From Enteractinococcus helveticum (lineage in GTDB: Bacteria; Actinomycetota; Actinomycetes; Actinomycetales; Micrococcaceae), in contig NZ_DYXC01000035.1 of NCBI RefSeq assembly GCF_020742345.1, forward strand, positions 1 to 27,385: 27,385 nt of DNA, given 5' to 3'. A program made the translations under genes and the position numbers. The notes beneath the pieces were generated by a model. That model saw only the letters and a list, made by a program, of their open reading frames with translations. It did no database searches and was not told where the DNA came from. Of this stretch, positions 8,083 to 14,960 are shown piece after piece (position 1 is the stretch's first letter; every line of letters begins with the position of its first letter).

Positions 8083-9075
8083 TTAGGCCGTAACCAGCTG
8101 GCGTCCGCCGTCGTAATCTTCTAGATCAGCATCCGCGTTGGCGGCGGCCGCGCGCGAACCCAGCATCCAGGTATAAGCCCAGTAGCCGGCCAGCACGAAT
8201 GCGCCAATGGTTATTTTGGCCCAGGTGGGCAGGTTGGACGGCGTCACCAGACCTTCCACAAGTCCCGAAATCAGCAAAACCCCAACCAGACCGACCCCCA
8301 CGAGGATCAACTGGCGGCCCCAGTAAGCCAGCGACTGCAGACGCGTGGCTCGCCCCGGGGCAACCCAGGCCCAGAACACGCGCAGCCCCGCAGCGCCAGC
8401 AATGAAAATAGCGGTCAGTTCCATGAGTCCGTGGGGTGTGATGAATGCAAAGAAGGTGCCCAGCTCGTCATATTTGTGCATCAAGGCCGCCGAAATACCC
8501 AATCCCTGCGCGTTGACCCACAGGACGTAGGGCACAAAGAATCCGGTAATCCCGAAGGCCACTTCTTGCAAGGCAATCCAGGCGTTATTGACCCACACCA
8601 ACGTGGTGAATGACGACGCCGGATTCTCTGAGTAGTAATCCACAAAGTCTTCCTCAACGTAGGCAATCTGAGACTCCTCGGAGATCATGGCGTCAAACAT
8701 TTCCGGATTATTGCCGTACCAGAAACCATAGGCTAGAGCCAGTGCCGTAAAGGCCGCCCCTAGCACGATGGTCAGCCAGCGAATTTGGTACAGCGCATAC
8801 GGGAGTTTGACGGCGAAAAAGTTTTTGATTCCGGCAACCGGCGATCCGGTTGCCGAAGTGAGCTTGGCGCGGGCTCGAGCGATCAACAGGGACAGCCGGT
8901 TAGCATAGCCGCCGTCGGGATCTTGTGCCTGCACGATAGACAAGTGCGTGGACACCCGCTCATAAAGTTCCACCAATTCGTCAATCTCTTGGGCGTTGAG
9001 TCGCCCAACCCTGGACAGCTGATGGAGTCGCTGCCAGTCGTCACGGTGCGTTGTTGCATAGGCTTCAAGATCCAC
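8083..9075 (-). CDS. Stage II sporulation protein M-like (DUF95) membrane protein
   Basis: A 330-residue protein of the SpoIIM/DUF95 family, which in non-sporulating actinobacteria is a membrane protein of unknown role. The soluble N-terminal helical region (MDLEAYATTHRDDWQRL, then ELYERVSTHLSIVQ and LSLLIARARAKL) is the usual family signature. It is followed by about six membrane segments, including one with FFAFITPHGLMELTAIFIAGAAG-like character. I chose GTG 9075 because it gives the family's normal MDLEAY start and lies 7 nt behind a TAGTGT -10 box, consistent with leaderless translation; the frame itself is open to 9123. It is divergent from an RDD gene, a frequent pairing in actinobacteria. 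The MoxR, DUF58 and transglutaminase genes that often complete that cluster are not here. Confidence 0.86.
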   Translation of the reverse strand: MDLEAYATTHRDDWQRLHQLSRVGRLNAQEIDELVELYERVSTHLSIVQAQDPDGGYANRLSLLIARARAKLTSATGSPVAGIKNFFAVKLPYALYQIRWLTIVLGAAFTALALAYGFWYGNNPEMFDAMISEESQIAYVEEDFVDYYSENPASSFTTLVWVNNAWIALQEVAFGITGFFVPYVLWVNAQGLGISAALMHKYDELGTFFAFITPHGLMELTAIFIAGAAGLRVFWAWVAPGRATRLQSLAYWGRQLILVGVGLVGVLLISGLVEGLVTPSNLPTWAKITIGAFVLAGYWAYTWMLGSRAAAANADADLEDYDGGRQLVTA

Positions 9076-9082
9076 GTGCCCC

Positions 9083-9088
9083 ACACTA
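9083..9088 (-). promoter_or_regulatory. -10 box for leaderless SpoIIM-like gene
   Basis: TAGTGT on the minus strand lies 7 nt before the GTG at 9075, the geometry expected when the transcript begins at the start codon. No -35 match is obvious. Confidence 0.45.
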
Positions 9089-9152
9089 CTAGGCTTGGGT
9101 GTGGGACACCTACCCAAACCCACATGAAGACTAAACTCAGAACTAAAACATT

Positions 9153-9965
9153 ATGAAAGTTGGGCCGTACGTGCATAAATACACCATCACCGGCGAGGCC
9201 GTTGTGCTGAACCTACGTGCTGCAAATTTCATGCCGCGCCTGGGTGCCGCATTCCTCGATGCGATCATTTACACGGTGGCCTGGATTTTCATGCTCATCG
9301 GGTTAGGACGCTACACCTCGATCTACGCCATGGATATCGCCGCGAGCCAGGCCGTGATGATTCTGGCGGCCATTACGCTGATGTTTCTGATCCCGCTGCT
9401 GGTCGAGGGCCTGTCGAAGGGGCATTCGATTGGTAAGTTTATTTTTGGCTTACGGGTTGTCCGTGACGACGGCGGAACCATCCGGTGGCGTCATGCCTTT
9501 ATTCGGTGTCTCACCGGGGTCTTTGAACTGTGGATGACGGGCGGTTCCATAGCGATCATCACGTCGTTATTTAATCGTCAGTCCAAACGTCTCGGGGACA
9601 TGATGGCCGGTACCTTTGTCATTATATCCCGTGCACCTCGCCCAGCTGCAGAACTGCCTGGCCTCCCGGCAGCAATGGAGCAATGGGCACAGGTCGCCGA
9701 TGTTGGTCGGATCCCGACCGGGCTGGCAAGCCAAGCCAATGAGTTGATCCGTAATCTCTCCACCATGAATCCTACTGCCCTTGCATCGCTGGCCGCGACC
9801 GTGACCGAGCAGATGCGACATTATGTAACGCCCGGGCCCCCACCAGGTGTCGACCCGTTGACCTTTCTCATCGGGGTCATGGCAGAACGACGCAATAGAG
9901 ATCAAGCGGTCTTGCAGCAGCGTCGTGAACGCCGTGAGCGCGATCAACAATACTTACGAAACTAA
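9153..9965 (+). CDS. RDD family membrane protein
   Basis: A 270-residue protein. The RDD domain spans about residues 20-160: MPRLGAAFLDAIIY with the Arg and Asp of the first segment, a second membrane segment, then SIGKFIFGLRVVRDDGG with the Arg-Asp-Asp-like stretch, and a third segment. The C-terminal third is soluble and ends in a highly charged Arg/Gln-rich tail (QQRRERRERDQQYLRN). The family is widespread and its function is mostly unknown; some members are linked to ion exchange or membrane-stress tolerance. The ATG at 9153 follows a TAAACT -10 box at 9132-9137, which predicts a leader of only about 8 nt; GTG 9168 is an alternative start. It is divergent from the SpoIIM-like gene. Confidence 0.85.
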   Translation: MKVGPYVHKYTITGEAVVLNLRAANFMPRLGAAFLDAIIYTVAWIFMLIGLGRYTSIYAMDIAASQAVMILAAITLMFLIPLLVEGLSKGHSIGKFIFGLRVVRDDGGTIRWRHAFIRCLTGVFELWMTGGSIAIITSLFNRQSKRLGDMMAGTFVIISRAPRPAAELPGLPAAMEQWAQVADVGRIPTGLASQANELIRNLSTMNPTALASLAATVTEQMRHYVTPGPPPGVDPLTFLIGVMAERRNRDQAVLQQRRERRERDQQYLRN

Positions 9966-9988
9966 CACCGCACAATGATGCACTCAGT

Positions 9989-10023
9989 CCCCGGGCCACG
10001 ATGCTTCGGCCCGGGGATTTTTA
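9989..10023 (+). terminator. Rho-independent terminator after the RDD gene
   Basis: CCCCGGGCC (9989-9997) pairs perfectly with GGCCCGGGG (10008-10016) around a 10-nt loop, followed by ATTTTTA. It lies 23 bp past the RDD stop codon. Confidence 0.93.
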
Positions 10024-10078
10024 TGTCCCGGTACGCCCGCTAGCTATTAATTCGATGGATGCAACCGTGTCGCCTGCA

Positions 10079-10117
10079 TTGTGGATAAGTTCCAAAGAAA
10101 GTTCTTGTTATCCACAA
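10079..10117. promoter_or_regulatory. Inverted pair of perfect DnaA-box sequences
   Basis: TTGTGGATAA (10079-10088) and TTATCCACAA (10108-10117) are perfect inverted copies, 19 bp apart. Each contains the consensus DnaA box TTATCCACA. A near match, TGTGGATAT, lies at 10321-10329 over the start codon of the HNH gene. The gap is AT-rich, but the neighbours (RDD, HNH) are not replication genes, so a main origin is unlikely. A DnaA-binding regulatory or titration site, or a fragment of a former origin or element, is possible. Confidence 0.6.
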
Positions 10118-10216
10118 TAATGACAACACACTCATCAAAAATTCAAATTCTATGATATAGAGCATCCATAACCGACTTGAAGTATTGAACAACTTTATAA
10201 AAGAACATACTTTTCC

Positions 10217-10245
10217 TTGTTTCTTAGGGTTCAACGCGATAAAAT
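10217..10245 (+). promoter_or_regulatory. Candidate promoter of the HNH gene
   Basis: TTGTTT (10217-10222), 17 bp, then TAAAAT (10240-10245, 5 of 6 to TATAAT). Transcription would start near 10252, about 70 nt before the GTG at 10322. The rest of the 356-bp gap between 9966 and 10321 holds the terminator, the DnaA-box pair and AT-rich sequence in which I see no gene. Confidence 0.4.
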
Positions 10246-10321
10246 AGAGCTAATAACTTCTTCTCCTCGAGCACATGGCAACTGCGAGTCATCGACCTTC
10301 TGATAGTGAAAGGACACGGTT

Positions 10322-12451
10322 GTGGATATCCCAAAAATCCTTCCCGATCTGGGTTCACCCGTGTCCACCCGTCTGTTGAATGTAGATGAATTTGATGATG
10401 CTTCACTTGGTGAGGTCATGCACGCAGCCACCGTGCTGATGCAGGTTGCGTCGCAGCGTATGGCAAACCCAGCGACGTACACCGAAATCCCAACCTACAT
10501 TGATGCCGCTGGCAGAGATTGGTCGGGATTCCACGGTGAATCAACTCCGACGGACAGCCCAGCCGCTGATAGCACAGCCACAGCAGAGAAAACCGAACCT
10601 TCTGAACGCAATTTCGATGAAGAAATTGCGGCGCCAATTGAACCAGACAATTATTGTGACTCTCTGCCGGCCCTGGGCAATATGCTCAGCCAGATCTCCA
10701 GGTTTCATGCCAGTGCGATGACGCAGTATTCGCGCTATCTCGAAGCGTCGATGGCTGATCAACGGCGCTATCTTGGCACGCCAAGGAAGACGAAAGACTT
10801 TCGTGATGTTGCAGATTATTTGACTACGACAATGCGAATCTCTCGTGCCGATGCGCGAAAAATTATCAAACGTGGAAAGTACTTCGCCCACCGACCTGGG
10901 CTGCACCCCGAGGCATCAGATGCCAAACCTACATTCGAAAAACTCGCCGAGTCCATGGCATCCGGTGATCTCCCCATAGACAATGCTGATAAATTGATCA
11001 GTTTTGATGAGGAACTGATTAAGTATTCACAGAAAACAAAACAACCCTTAGAGCGCAAAGACCAAGTGTTAGAAGTCTTTGAACCCGTAATGGTTGAGAC
11101 CGCAGAATCAACGACACCTGATGAATTGTCGAAGGTCAAGAAACGCTGGTTGGAAGAAATGGTCCATTGGATTTGCCCTGACGGGCCTTCACCATCCAGA
11201 GCCTTCGCGAAGGAAGCAGACAATGCTCTGAAGTATCGAGATCAACCGGATGGTAGTGCTATTTTCTCCATGCACGCCACTCCAGCGGTCACGGCTAGCT
11301 TCAAGAATTGGATGCTGCAGCAATTGGATCTCGCAGGTTCCCCAGTACTCATTTCAGACGAAGCACTCACGCTGCTGGATTTCCTCACCCCGGATACCGA
11401 CACGGACGACACAGCAACAAATAATGATGTGACAGCAGCGTCGCATGAGACCCGTCATGGGACCGAAGAGTCATCACAACCCAAGTCCAACGAATCATCA
11501 CAGCTCGAATCTGATTGGGATTCATCAGAAGACAACGCTGATGATAAAGATCAACAGCTCACGATCCCGAGTGCTTGGCTTGGTTCAATGACCACCTGGG
11601 ATACCACTCCTGACCCGACACAAGTCGTAGCTGAGTCAGCTGATGGCACCCTACTTACTTCCAGAGACATGAATCTGATTGAGAAACTGACAACTGGACA
11701 AAAGATGGGCAGTATCCTGCTGAGCCATATGCTGGCCCTGTTGAGCATGGATCCAACCGAATTTGGCGGAAAGAAGGCCCATGGCATTTCCGCTCAACTC
11801 ATGGTTGTCCAGGATATTGAAACCGCATACCATACCCTTGGGCTCGGTTCGATTCCCGAAGCAGCACGAAGACCCGCAGGACCCGACGGCTATTTGCCAC
11901 CGGTGATCAAGCGGCCCAATCCAGATGATCCAAACGAACCAGAATGTTTGGATAATCCATATCAATTCAGCCAACACGTCCCACCGGATCCTGTCGCCGA
12001 TGACGACGATAAGCCTCCCCCTTGGACGCCATATCAGTCAGAAGCGGTCAACATTGGTCCCATCCATCCGGATGAGGTGGAGAGTCTGCTGTGTAACGCA
12101 ACCATCACGGGACAAATCTGGAATGGGCCCGACCAGGTCTTGCAACAGAAGCGCGCCCATCGGCTGCACACCGCAGCTCAACGACGTGCCATCCTGGCCC
12201 GAGATAAAGGATGTCAAGCACCTGGCTGCCCAGTCCCAGCGGCCTATTGCGATATCCACCATATTAAGGCTTGGGCTAACGGTGGACCAACGGACGAAGA
12301 CAACGGCATCGCCTTATGTCCATTCCATCATGATGCGCTACACCAAGGCCGATGGACTATTCGAAAACACAATGGGCTCACCTTCTTCCAACCGGCCCGA
12401 TGGATTGATCCGGCCCAGCCATTACTCCGCAACGCCTATTGGAACACCTAA
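10322..12451 (+). CDS. DUF222 / HNH endonuclease, 13E12 repeat family
   Basis: A 709-residue protein with an N-terminal DUF222 region (roughly residues 30-330) and a C-terminal HNH nuclease domain. The zinc-type HNH motif is intact: Cys631 and Cys636, then CDIHHIKAWANGG (643-655), Asn661, and LCPFHH (665-670). An acidic, Ser/Thr/Asp-rich low-complexity linker fills about residues 358-420. The family is multi-copy in actinobacteria; in Mycobacterium tuberculosis 13E12 repeats serve as attachment sites for the phiRv1 prophage, and the cellular function is unknown. GTG 10322 has GAAAGGA 7 nt upstream. The gene is visibly AT-richer than its neighbours, with frequent A- and T-ending codons, suggesting acquisition. 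No recombinase or partner gene is adjacent. Confidence 0.92.
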   Translation: MDIPKILPDLGSPVSTRLLNVDEFDDASLGEVMHAATVLMQVASQRMANPATYTEIPTYIDAAGRDWSGFHGESTPTDSPAADSTATAEKTEPSERNFDEEIAAPIEPDNYCDSLPALGNMLSQISRFHASAMTQYSRYLEASMADQRRYLGTPRKTKDFRDVADYLTTTMRISRADARKIIKRGKYFAHRPGLHPEASDAKPTFEKLAESMASGDLPIDNADKLISFDEELIKYSQKTKQPLERKDQVLEVFEPVMVETAESTTPDELSKVKKRWLEEMVHWICPDGPSPSRAFAKEADNALKYRDQPDGSAIFSMHATPAVTASFKNWMLQQLDLAGSPVLISDEALTLLDFLTPDTDTDDTATNNDVTAASHETRHGTEESSQPKSNESSQLESDWDSSEDNADDKDQQLTIPSAWLGSMTTWDTTPDPTQVVAESADGTLLTSRDMNLIEKLTTGQKMGSILLSHMLALLSMDPTEFGGKKAHGISAQLMVVQDIETAYHTLGLGSIPEAARRPAGPDGYLPPVIKRPNPDDPNEPECLDNPYQFSQHVPPDPVADDDDKPPPWTPYQSEAVNIGPIHPDEVESLLCNATITGQIWNGPDQVLQQKRAHRLHTAAQRRAILARDKGCQAPGCPVPAAYCDIHHIKAWANGGPTDEDNGIALCPFHHDALHQGRWTIRKHNGLTFFQPARWIDPAQPLLRNAYWNT

Positions 12452-12459
12452 GATAAACA

Positions 12460-12500
12460 CGTATTGTCACCGTTATCTCATGGATAACGGTGGCAATACG
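12460..12500. terminator. Long hairpin between convergent HNH and ahcY genes
   Basis: CGTATTGTCACCGTTATC (12460-12477) pairs with 12483-12500 over 18 positions (one G-U) around a 5-nt loop. It sits in the 61-bp convergent gap. No strong T-run follows on either strand, so it is a terminator or transcript-end stabiliser by position rather than by a full intrinsic signature. Confidence 0.6.
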
Positions 12501-12512
12501 CTCAAACGACAC

Positions 12513-14054
12513 CTAGTAGCGGTAGTGCTCCGGCTTATATGGCCCAGCGACATCTACACCCAAGTATTCTGCCTGAGTTTTGTTCAGCTCAGTCAAGCGA
12601 ACACCCAACGCATCCAAATGCAATCGTGCAACCTGCTCATCAAGTAGTTTCGGCAATACATGCACACCGATCTCGTAGGTCTTGCCAGTAATTGAGCCGG
12701 CGCCACCTTCAGCATTGAACAGCTCAATCTGAGCCATCACCTGGTTGGTAAACGACGCAGACATGACAAACGATGGGTGACCTGTGGCGTTACCAAGGTT
12801 CAATAGACGGCCTTCGGACAACACAATGATCGAGCGCTCGTTTTCAGTACCCTTATCGAAGACCCACTCGTGAACCTGAGGTTTGATCTCAACCTTCTCG
12901 ACACCAGGAACCTGCGACAAACCTGCCATATCGATCTCGTTGTCAAAGTGACCAACGTTGCCAACGATGGCCTTATCTTTCATGGCCAGCATATGCTCGG
13001 TCATAATGACGTCACGACCACCCGTAGTCGTGATGAAGATATCTGCCGTCGCTACGACGTCTTCAAGACGAGCTACCTGGAAACCGTCCATAGCCGCCTG
13101 CAGGGCGTTGATCGGATCAATTTCAGTCACGATCACGCGGGCGCCCTGACCACGAAACGCTTCGGCAGCACCTTTACCAACGTCACCGTAGCCGGCGACG
13201 ACGGCGGTCTTACCGCCCAGCAGTACGTCTGTACCGCGCATGATGCCATCAGGCAACGAGTGACGGATACCGTATTTGTTGTCAAACTTCGATTTGGTAA
13301 CCGCGTCGTTGACGTTGATAGCAGGGAATAACAATTCTCCGTTTTGAAACATCTGGTTCAGACGTAGTACGCCGGTGGTGGTTTCTTCGGTGACACCACG
13401 CAGGTTCTTGGCAATGCGGGTCCAACGCTGGTTATCGGTCTCCAGTGACTTCCGCAGGGCTGCCAGAATGACTTTGTATTCTTCAGCATCGTCTTCACTG
13501 GCCGCAGGCACCATGCCCACGCCTTCAAATTCAACACCTTTATGAACTAACAGGGTGGCGTCACCGCCGTCGTCGAGGATCATATTCGCACCAAGCGTTG
13601 GATCCTCTTTGGCACCTGGCCACACAAAGATCTGTTCAGCGGCCCACCAGTATTGCTCAAGGGATTCGTTCTTCCAAGCGAAGACCGGTACACCGGCTGG
13701 TTTTTCAGCGGTACCGTCGCCCACAACGACCGCGGCGGCGGCTTCGTCCTGGGTGGAAAAAATATTGCACGAAGCCCAGCGAATCTCAGCCCCCAGGTGT
13801 GACAAGGTTTCGATGAGCACAGCGGTTTGGACGGTCATGTGCAACGAACCGGCGATGCGTGCGCCCTTCAACGGCTGCGAATCACCGTACTGTTCACGCA
13901 GTGCCATCAGGCCTGGCATTTCATGTTCGGCAAGACGGATCTGATGGCGTCCGACTTCATGCAAAGAAATGTCGCGAATCGCGAAGTCGAAGTCGGCACC
14001 TGGGACGGTCGATTTATTCGAAAAAGCCGGGTCAACGGCAGGCGAAATACTCAT
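12513..14054 (-). CDS. ahcY: Adenosylhomocysteinase (S-adenosylhomocysteine hydrolase)
   Basis: Cytosolic NAD-dependent enzyme that splits S-adenosylhomocysteine into homocysteine and adenosine, relieving product inhibition of methyltransferases. The 513-residue protein is complete. It has FAIRDISLHEVGRHQIRLAE at the N-terminus, KYGIRHSLPDGIMRGTDVLLGGK before the Rossmann glycine loop GYGDVGKG (288-295), NVGHFDNEIDM, and the conserved C-terminus ending PYKPEHYRY, whose Lys and Tyr contact NAD in the tetramer. The ATG at 14054 gives the normal actinobacterial N-terminus. It has no ribosome binding site but lies 8 nt behind a TAGTGT box, so leaderless translation is likely. The neighbouring DUF3499 gene points the same way with a hairpin between them. 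I saw no SAH riboswitch core. Confidence 0.97.
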   Translation of the reverse strand: MSISPAVDPAFSNKSTVPGADFDFAIRDISLHEVGRHQIRLAEHEMPGLMALREQYGDSQPLKGARIAGSLHMTVQTAVLIETLSHLGAEIRWASCNIFSTQDEAAAAVVVGDGTAEKPAGVPVFAWKNESLEQYWWAAEQIFVWPGAKEDPTLGANMILDDGGDATLLVHKGVEFEGVGMVPAASEDDAEEYKVILAALRKSLETDNQRWTRIAKNLRGVTEETTTGVLRLNQMFQNGELLFPAINVNDAVTKSKFDNKYGIRHSLPDGIMRGTDVLLGGKTAVVAGYGDVGKGAAEAFRGQGARVIVTEIDPINALQAAMDGFQVARLEDVVATADIFITTTGGRDVIMTEHMLAMKDKAIVGNVGHFDNEIDMAGLSQVPGVEKVEIKPQVHEWVFDKGTENERSIIVLSEGRLLNLGNATGHPSFVMSASFTNQVMAQIELFNAEGGAGSITGKTYEIGVHVLPKLLDEQVARLHLDALGVRLTELNKTQAEYLGVDVAGPYKPEHYRY

Positions 14055-14062
14055 GGTAGTTA

Positions 14063-14068
14063 ACACTA
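14063..14068 (-). promoter_or_regulatory. -10 box for leaderless ahcY
   Basis: TAGTGT on the minus strand, 8 nt before the ATG at 14054. It is the same hexamer and nearly the same spacing as for the SpoIIM-like gene. Confidence 0.45.
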
Positions 14069-14087
14069 CTGCCTCACGGTGCAACCA

Positions 14088-14106
14088 CCCGTTGCAGGGC
14101 AACGGG
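14088..14106 (-). terminator. Hairpin between DUF3499 and ahcY
   Basis: CCCGTTGC (14088-14095) and GCAACGGG (14099-14106) form a perfect 8-bp stem with a 3-nt loop. It lies downstream of the DUF3499 stop codon and about 20 bp upstream of the ahcY -10 box. There is no T-run, so it could be a weak terminator or a palindromic regulator site for ahcY. Confidence 0.45.
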
Positions 14107-14128
14107 ACGTCATATAATCCAACCGAAT

Positions 14129-14509
14129 TTACTCGGGACGAATCAGACGCAAACCGACGGGTTGTTCGGGTAGTGGGCTAGGTCGTGTTGGTGCCACGGA
14201 GCGGTCGACCGGTTGGATGGTCCCAGAGCTGGCCTCAGCAGGGGCATCTGGGCTTTCGGGCTTAGACACGGCATTGGCCACAGCGAGCAGATCATCATCG
14301 TCTTGTAGATTTTCGGTCAGTTGCAGAAATTCCCAGCCCACCGGAGCGGTGAATTGCTGAGCATGTTTGGCACATAGGTCGTGGGCATGCGGTTCGACAC
14401 GCTGTGACATGGGGCCCAACACGACGGTCGAATCAGCATAGTTAAAGGTCAGCGTTGCTGCAGCTGAATTTGAGCAAGCGGTTTTGGTGCAAAGTCGTTG
14501 AGTTCCCAC
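14129..14509 (-). CDS. DUF3499 family protein
   Basis: A 126-residue actinobacteria-specific protein of unknown function. The family pattern is clear: an N-terminal LCTKTACSNSAAATLTFNYADSTVVLGP-like stretch with Cys7 and Cys12, then EPHAHDLCAKHAQQFTAPVGWE with a further Cys and two His. Together these suggest a small zinc-ribbon-like metal site. The C-terminal half is low-complexity (Pro, Ser, Ala) and ends VGLRLIRPE. GTG 14509 is 8 nt behind TAGACT (14518-14523, minus strand), consistent with a leaderless message. In other actinobacteria this family is a neighbour of the zincin-like family (Rv3258c/Rv3259 in Mycobacterium tuberculosis); here the two are divergent, 51 bp apart. Confidence 0.86.
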   Translation of the reverse strand: MGTQRLCTKTACSNSAAATLTFNYADSTVVLGPMSQRVEPHAHDLCAKHAQQFTAPVGWEFLQLTENLQDDDDLLAVANAVSKPESPDAPAEASSGTIQPVDRSVAPTRPSPLPEQPVGLRLIRPE

Positions 14510-14517
14510 AGCGATTC

Positions 14518-14554
14518 AGTCTAGCCTACGGATTGTCATCAAGGTTGTTAGTCT
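14518..14554. promoter_or_regulatory. Divergent promoter region with two leaderless -10 boxes
   Basis: TAGACT (14518-14523, minus strand) lies 8 nt before the DUF3499 GTG. TAGTCT (14549-14554, plus strand) lies 6 nt before the GTG at 14561. The two core promoters are back to back within 51 bp, so their -35 regions must overlap. Confidence 0.45.
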
Positions 14555-14560
14555 TGGGGT

Positions 14561-14917
14561 GTGGCTAGATTCTTTTCGCCTGATCGGCATGGGCGCAGAC
14601 CGCTGCCGGCGGATCGATTTGACCATGCTTTGAGCATTGCCCACCGGTGGTTTTTGGATCAGGTGGGTGATGTTGCCGTAATCCAGTATGTGACTGCACC
14701 TGCTGATATGAACTGGTGGCGTAAGGACGACGTAGCCCCGTTGATCGCCGGTGGGATTGGGGCATCCGGCCAAGTCGCGCTGACGCTGCACCGCAAATTC
14801 ATCGAACTGAAATACCCCGACGACGGGCTGTTGCCCGAGCGGCTCTATGAACTGTTGATCACCGAGTGGGCGGCACTTACGGGTAAGACGGTGTCCGAGG
14901 TGGACCCAGAATTCTAA
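14561..14917 (+). CDS. Zincin-like 'metallopeptidase family' protein lacking HExxH
   Basis: A 118-residue protein. I relate it to the actinobacterial metallopeptidase family of Rv3259 by its N-terminus (SPDRHGRRPLPADRFDHAL, like the family's DRHGR...R-x-x-RFD), by its size and by its position opposite DUF3499. Family members with an active site end in VV-x-HEIAHHFG. The aligned stretch here is LLITEWAALTGKTVSEVDPEF, so both zinc histidines are replaced (T-E-W-A-A) and only Glu remains. As far as I recall, relatives in Micrococcales show similar loss with a VDP ending, so it is probably an ancestral non-catalytic form rather than a fresh mutation. GTG 14561 is 6 nt behind TAGTCT. The family assignment is from memory of motifs and is moderately sure. 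Confidence 0.62.
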   Translation: MARFFSPDRHGRRPLPADRFDHALSIAHRWFLDQVGDVAVIQYVTAPADMNWWRKDDVAPLIAGGIGASGQVALTLHRKFIELKYPDDGLLPERLYELLITEWAALTGKTVSEVDPEF

Positions 14918-14960
14918 ATTCTAAGGTTCGCTGAGTTGCGCGCAGAATTTCTTGTGGCGT

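Noticed and set aside
10079..10321. Main chromosomal origin
   Set aside because: Only two perfect DnaA boxes, and no dnaA, dnaN or rpmH gene nearby.
10040..10482. Minus-strand frames of 60-83 codons before and over the HNH start
   Set aside because: No ribosome binding sites, overlap the DnaA-box and promoter region or the HNH gene itself, and show no protein-like pattern.
11925..12647. 240-codon plus-strand frame overlapping the HNH gene end
   Set aside because: Out of frame with the clear HNH motif and extends into ahcY antisense; composition is not protein-like.
12870..13331. 153-codon plus-strand frame inside ahcY
   Set aside because: Antisense shadow of a strongly conserved enzyme.
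14113..14118. Perfect TATAAT on the plus strand
   Set aside because: It points into antisense of the DUF3499 gene end, with no -35 element and no gene to serve.
14055..14128. SAH riboswitch upstream of ahcY
   Set aside because: The conserved SAH riboswitch core is not recognisable, the gap is only 74 bp, and the ahcY transcript appears leaderless.
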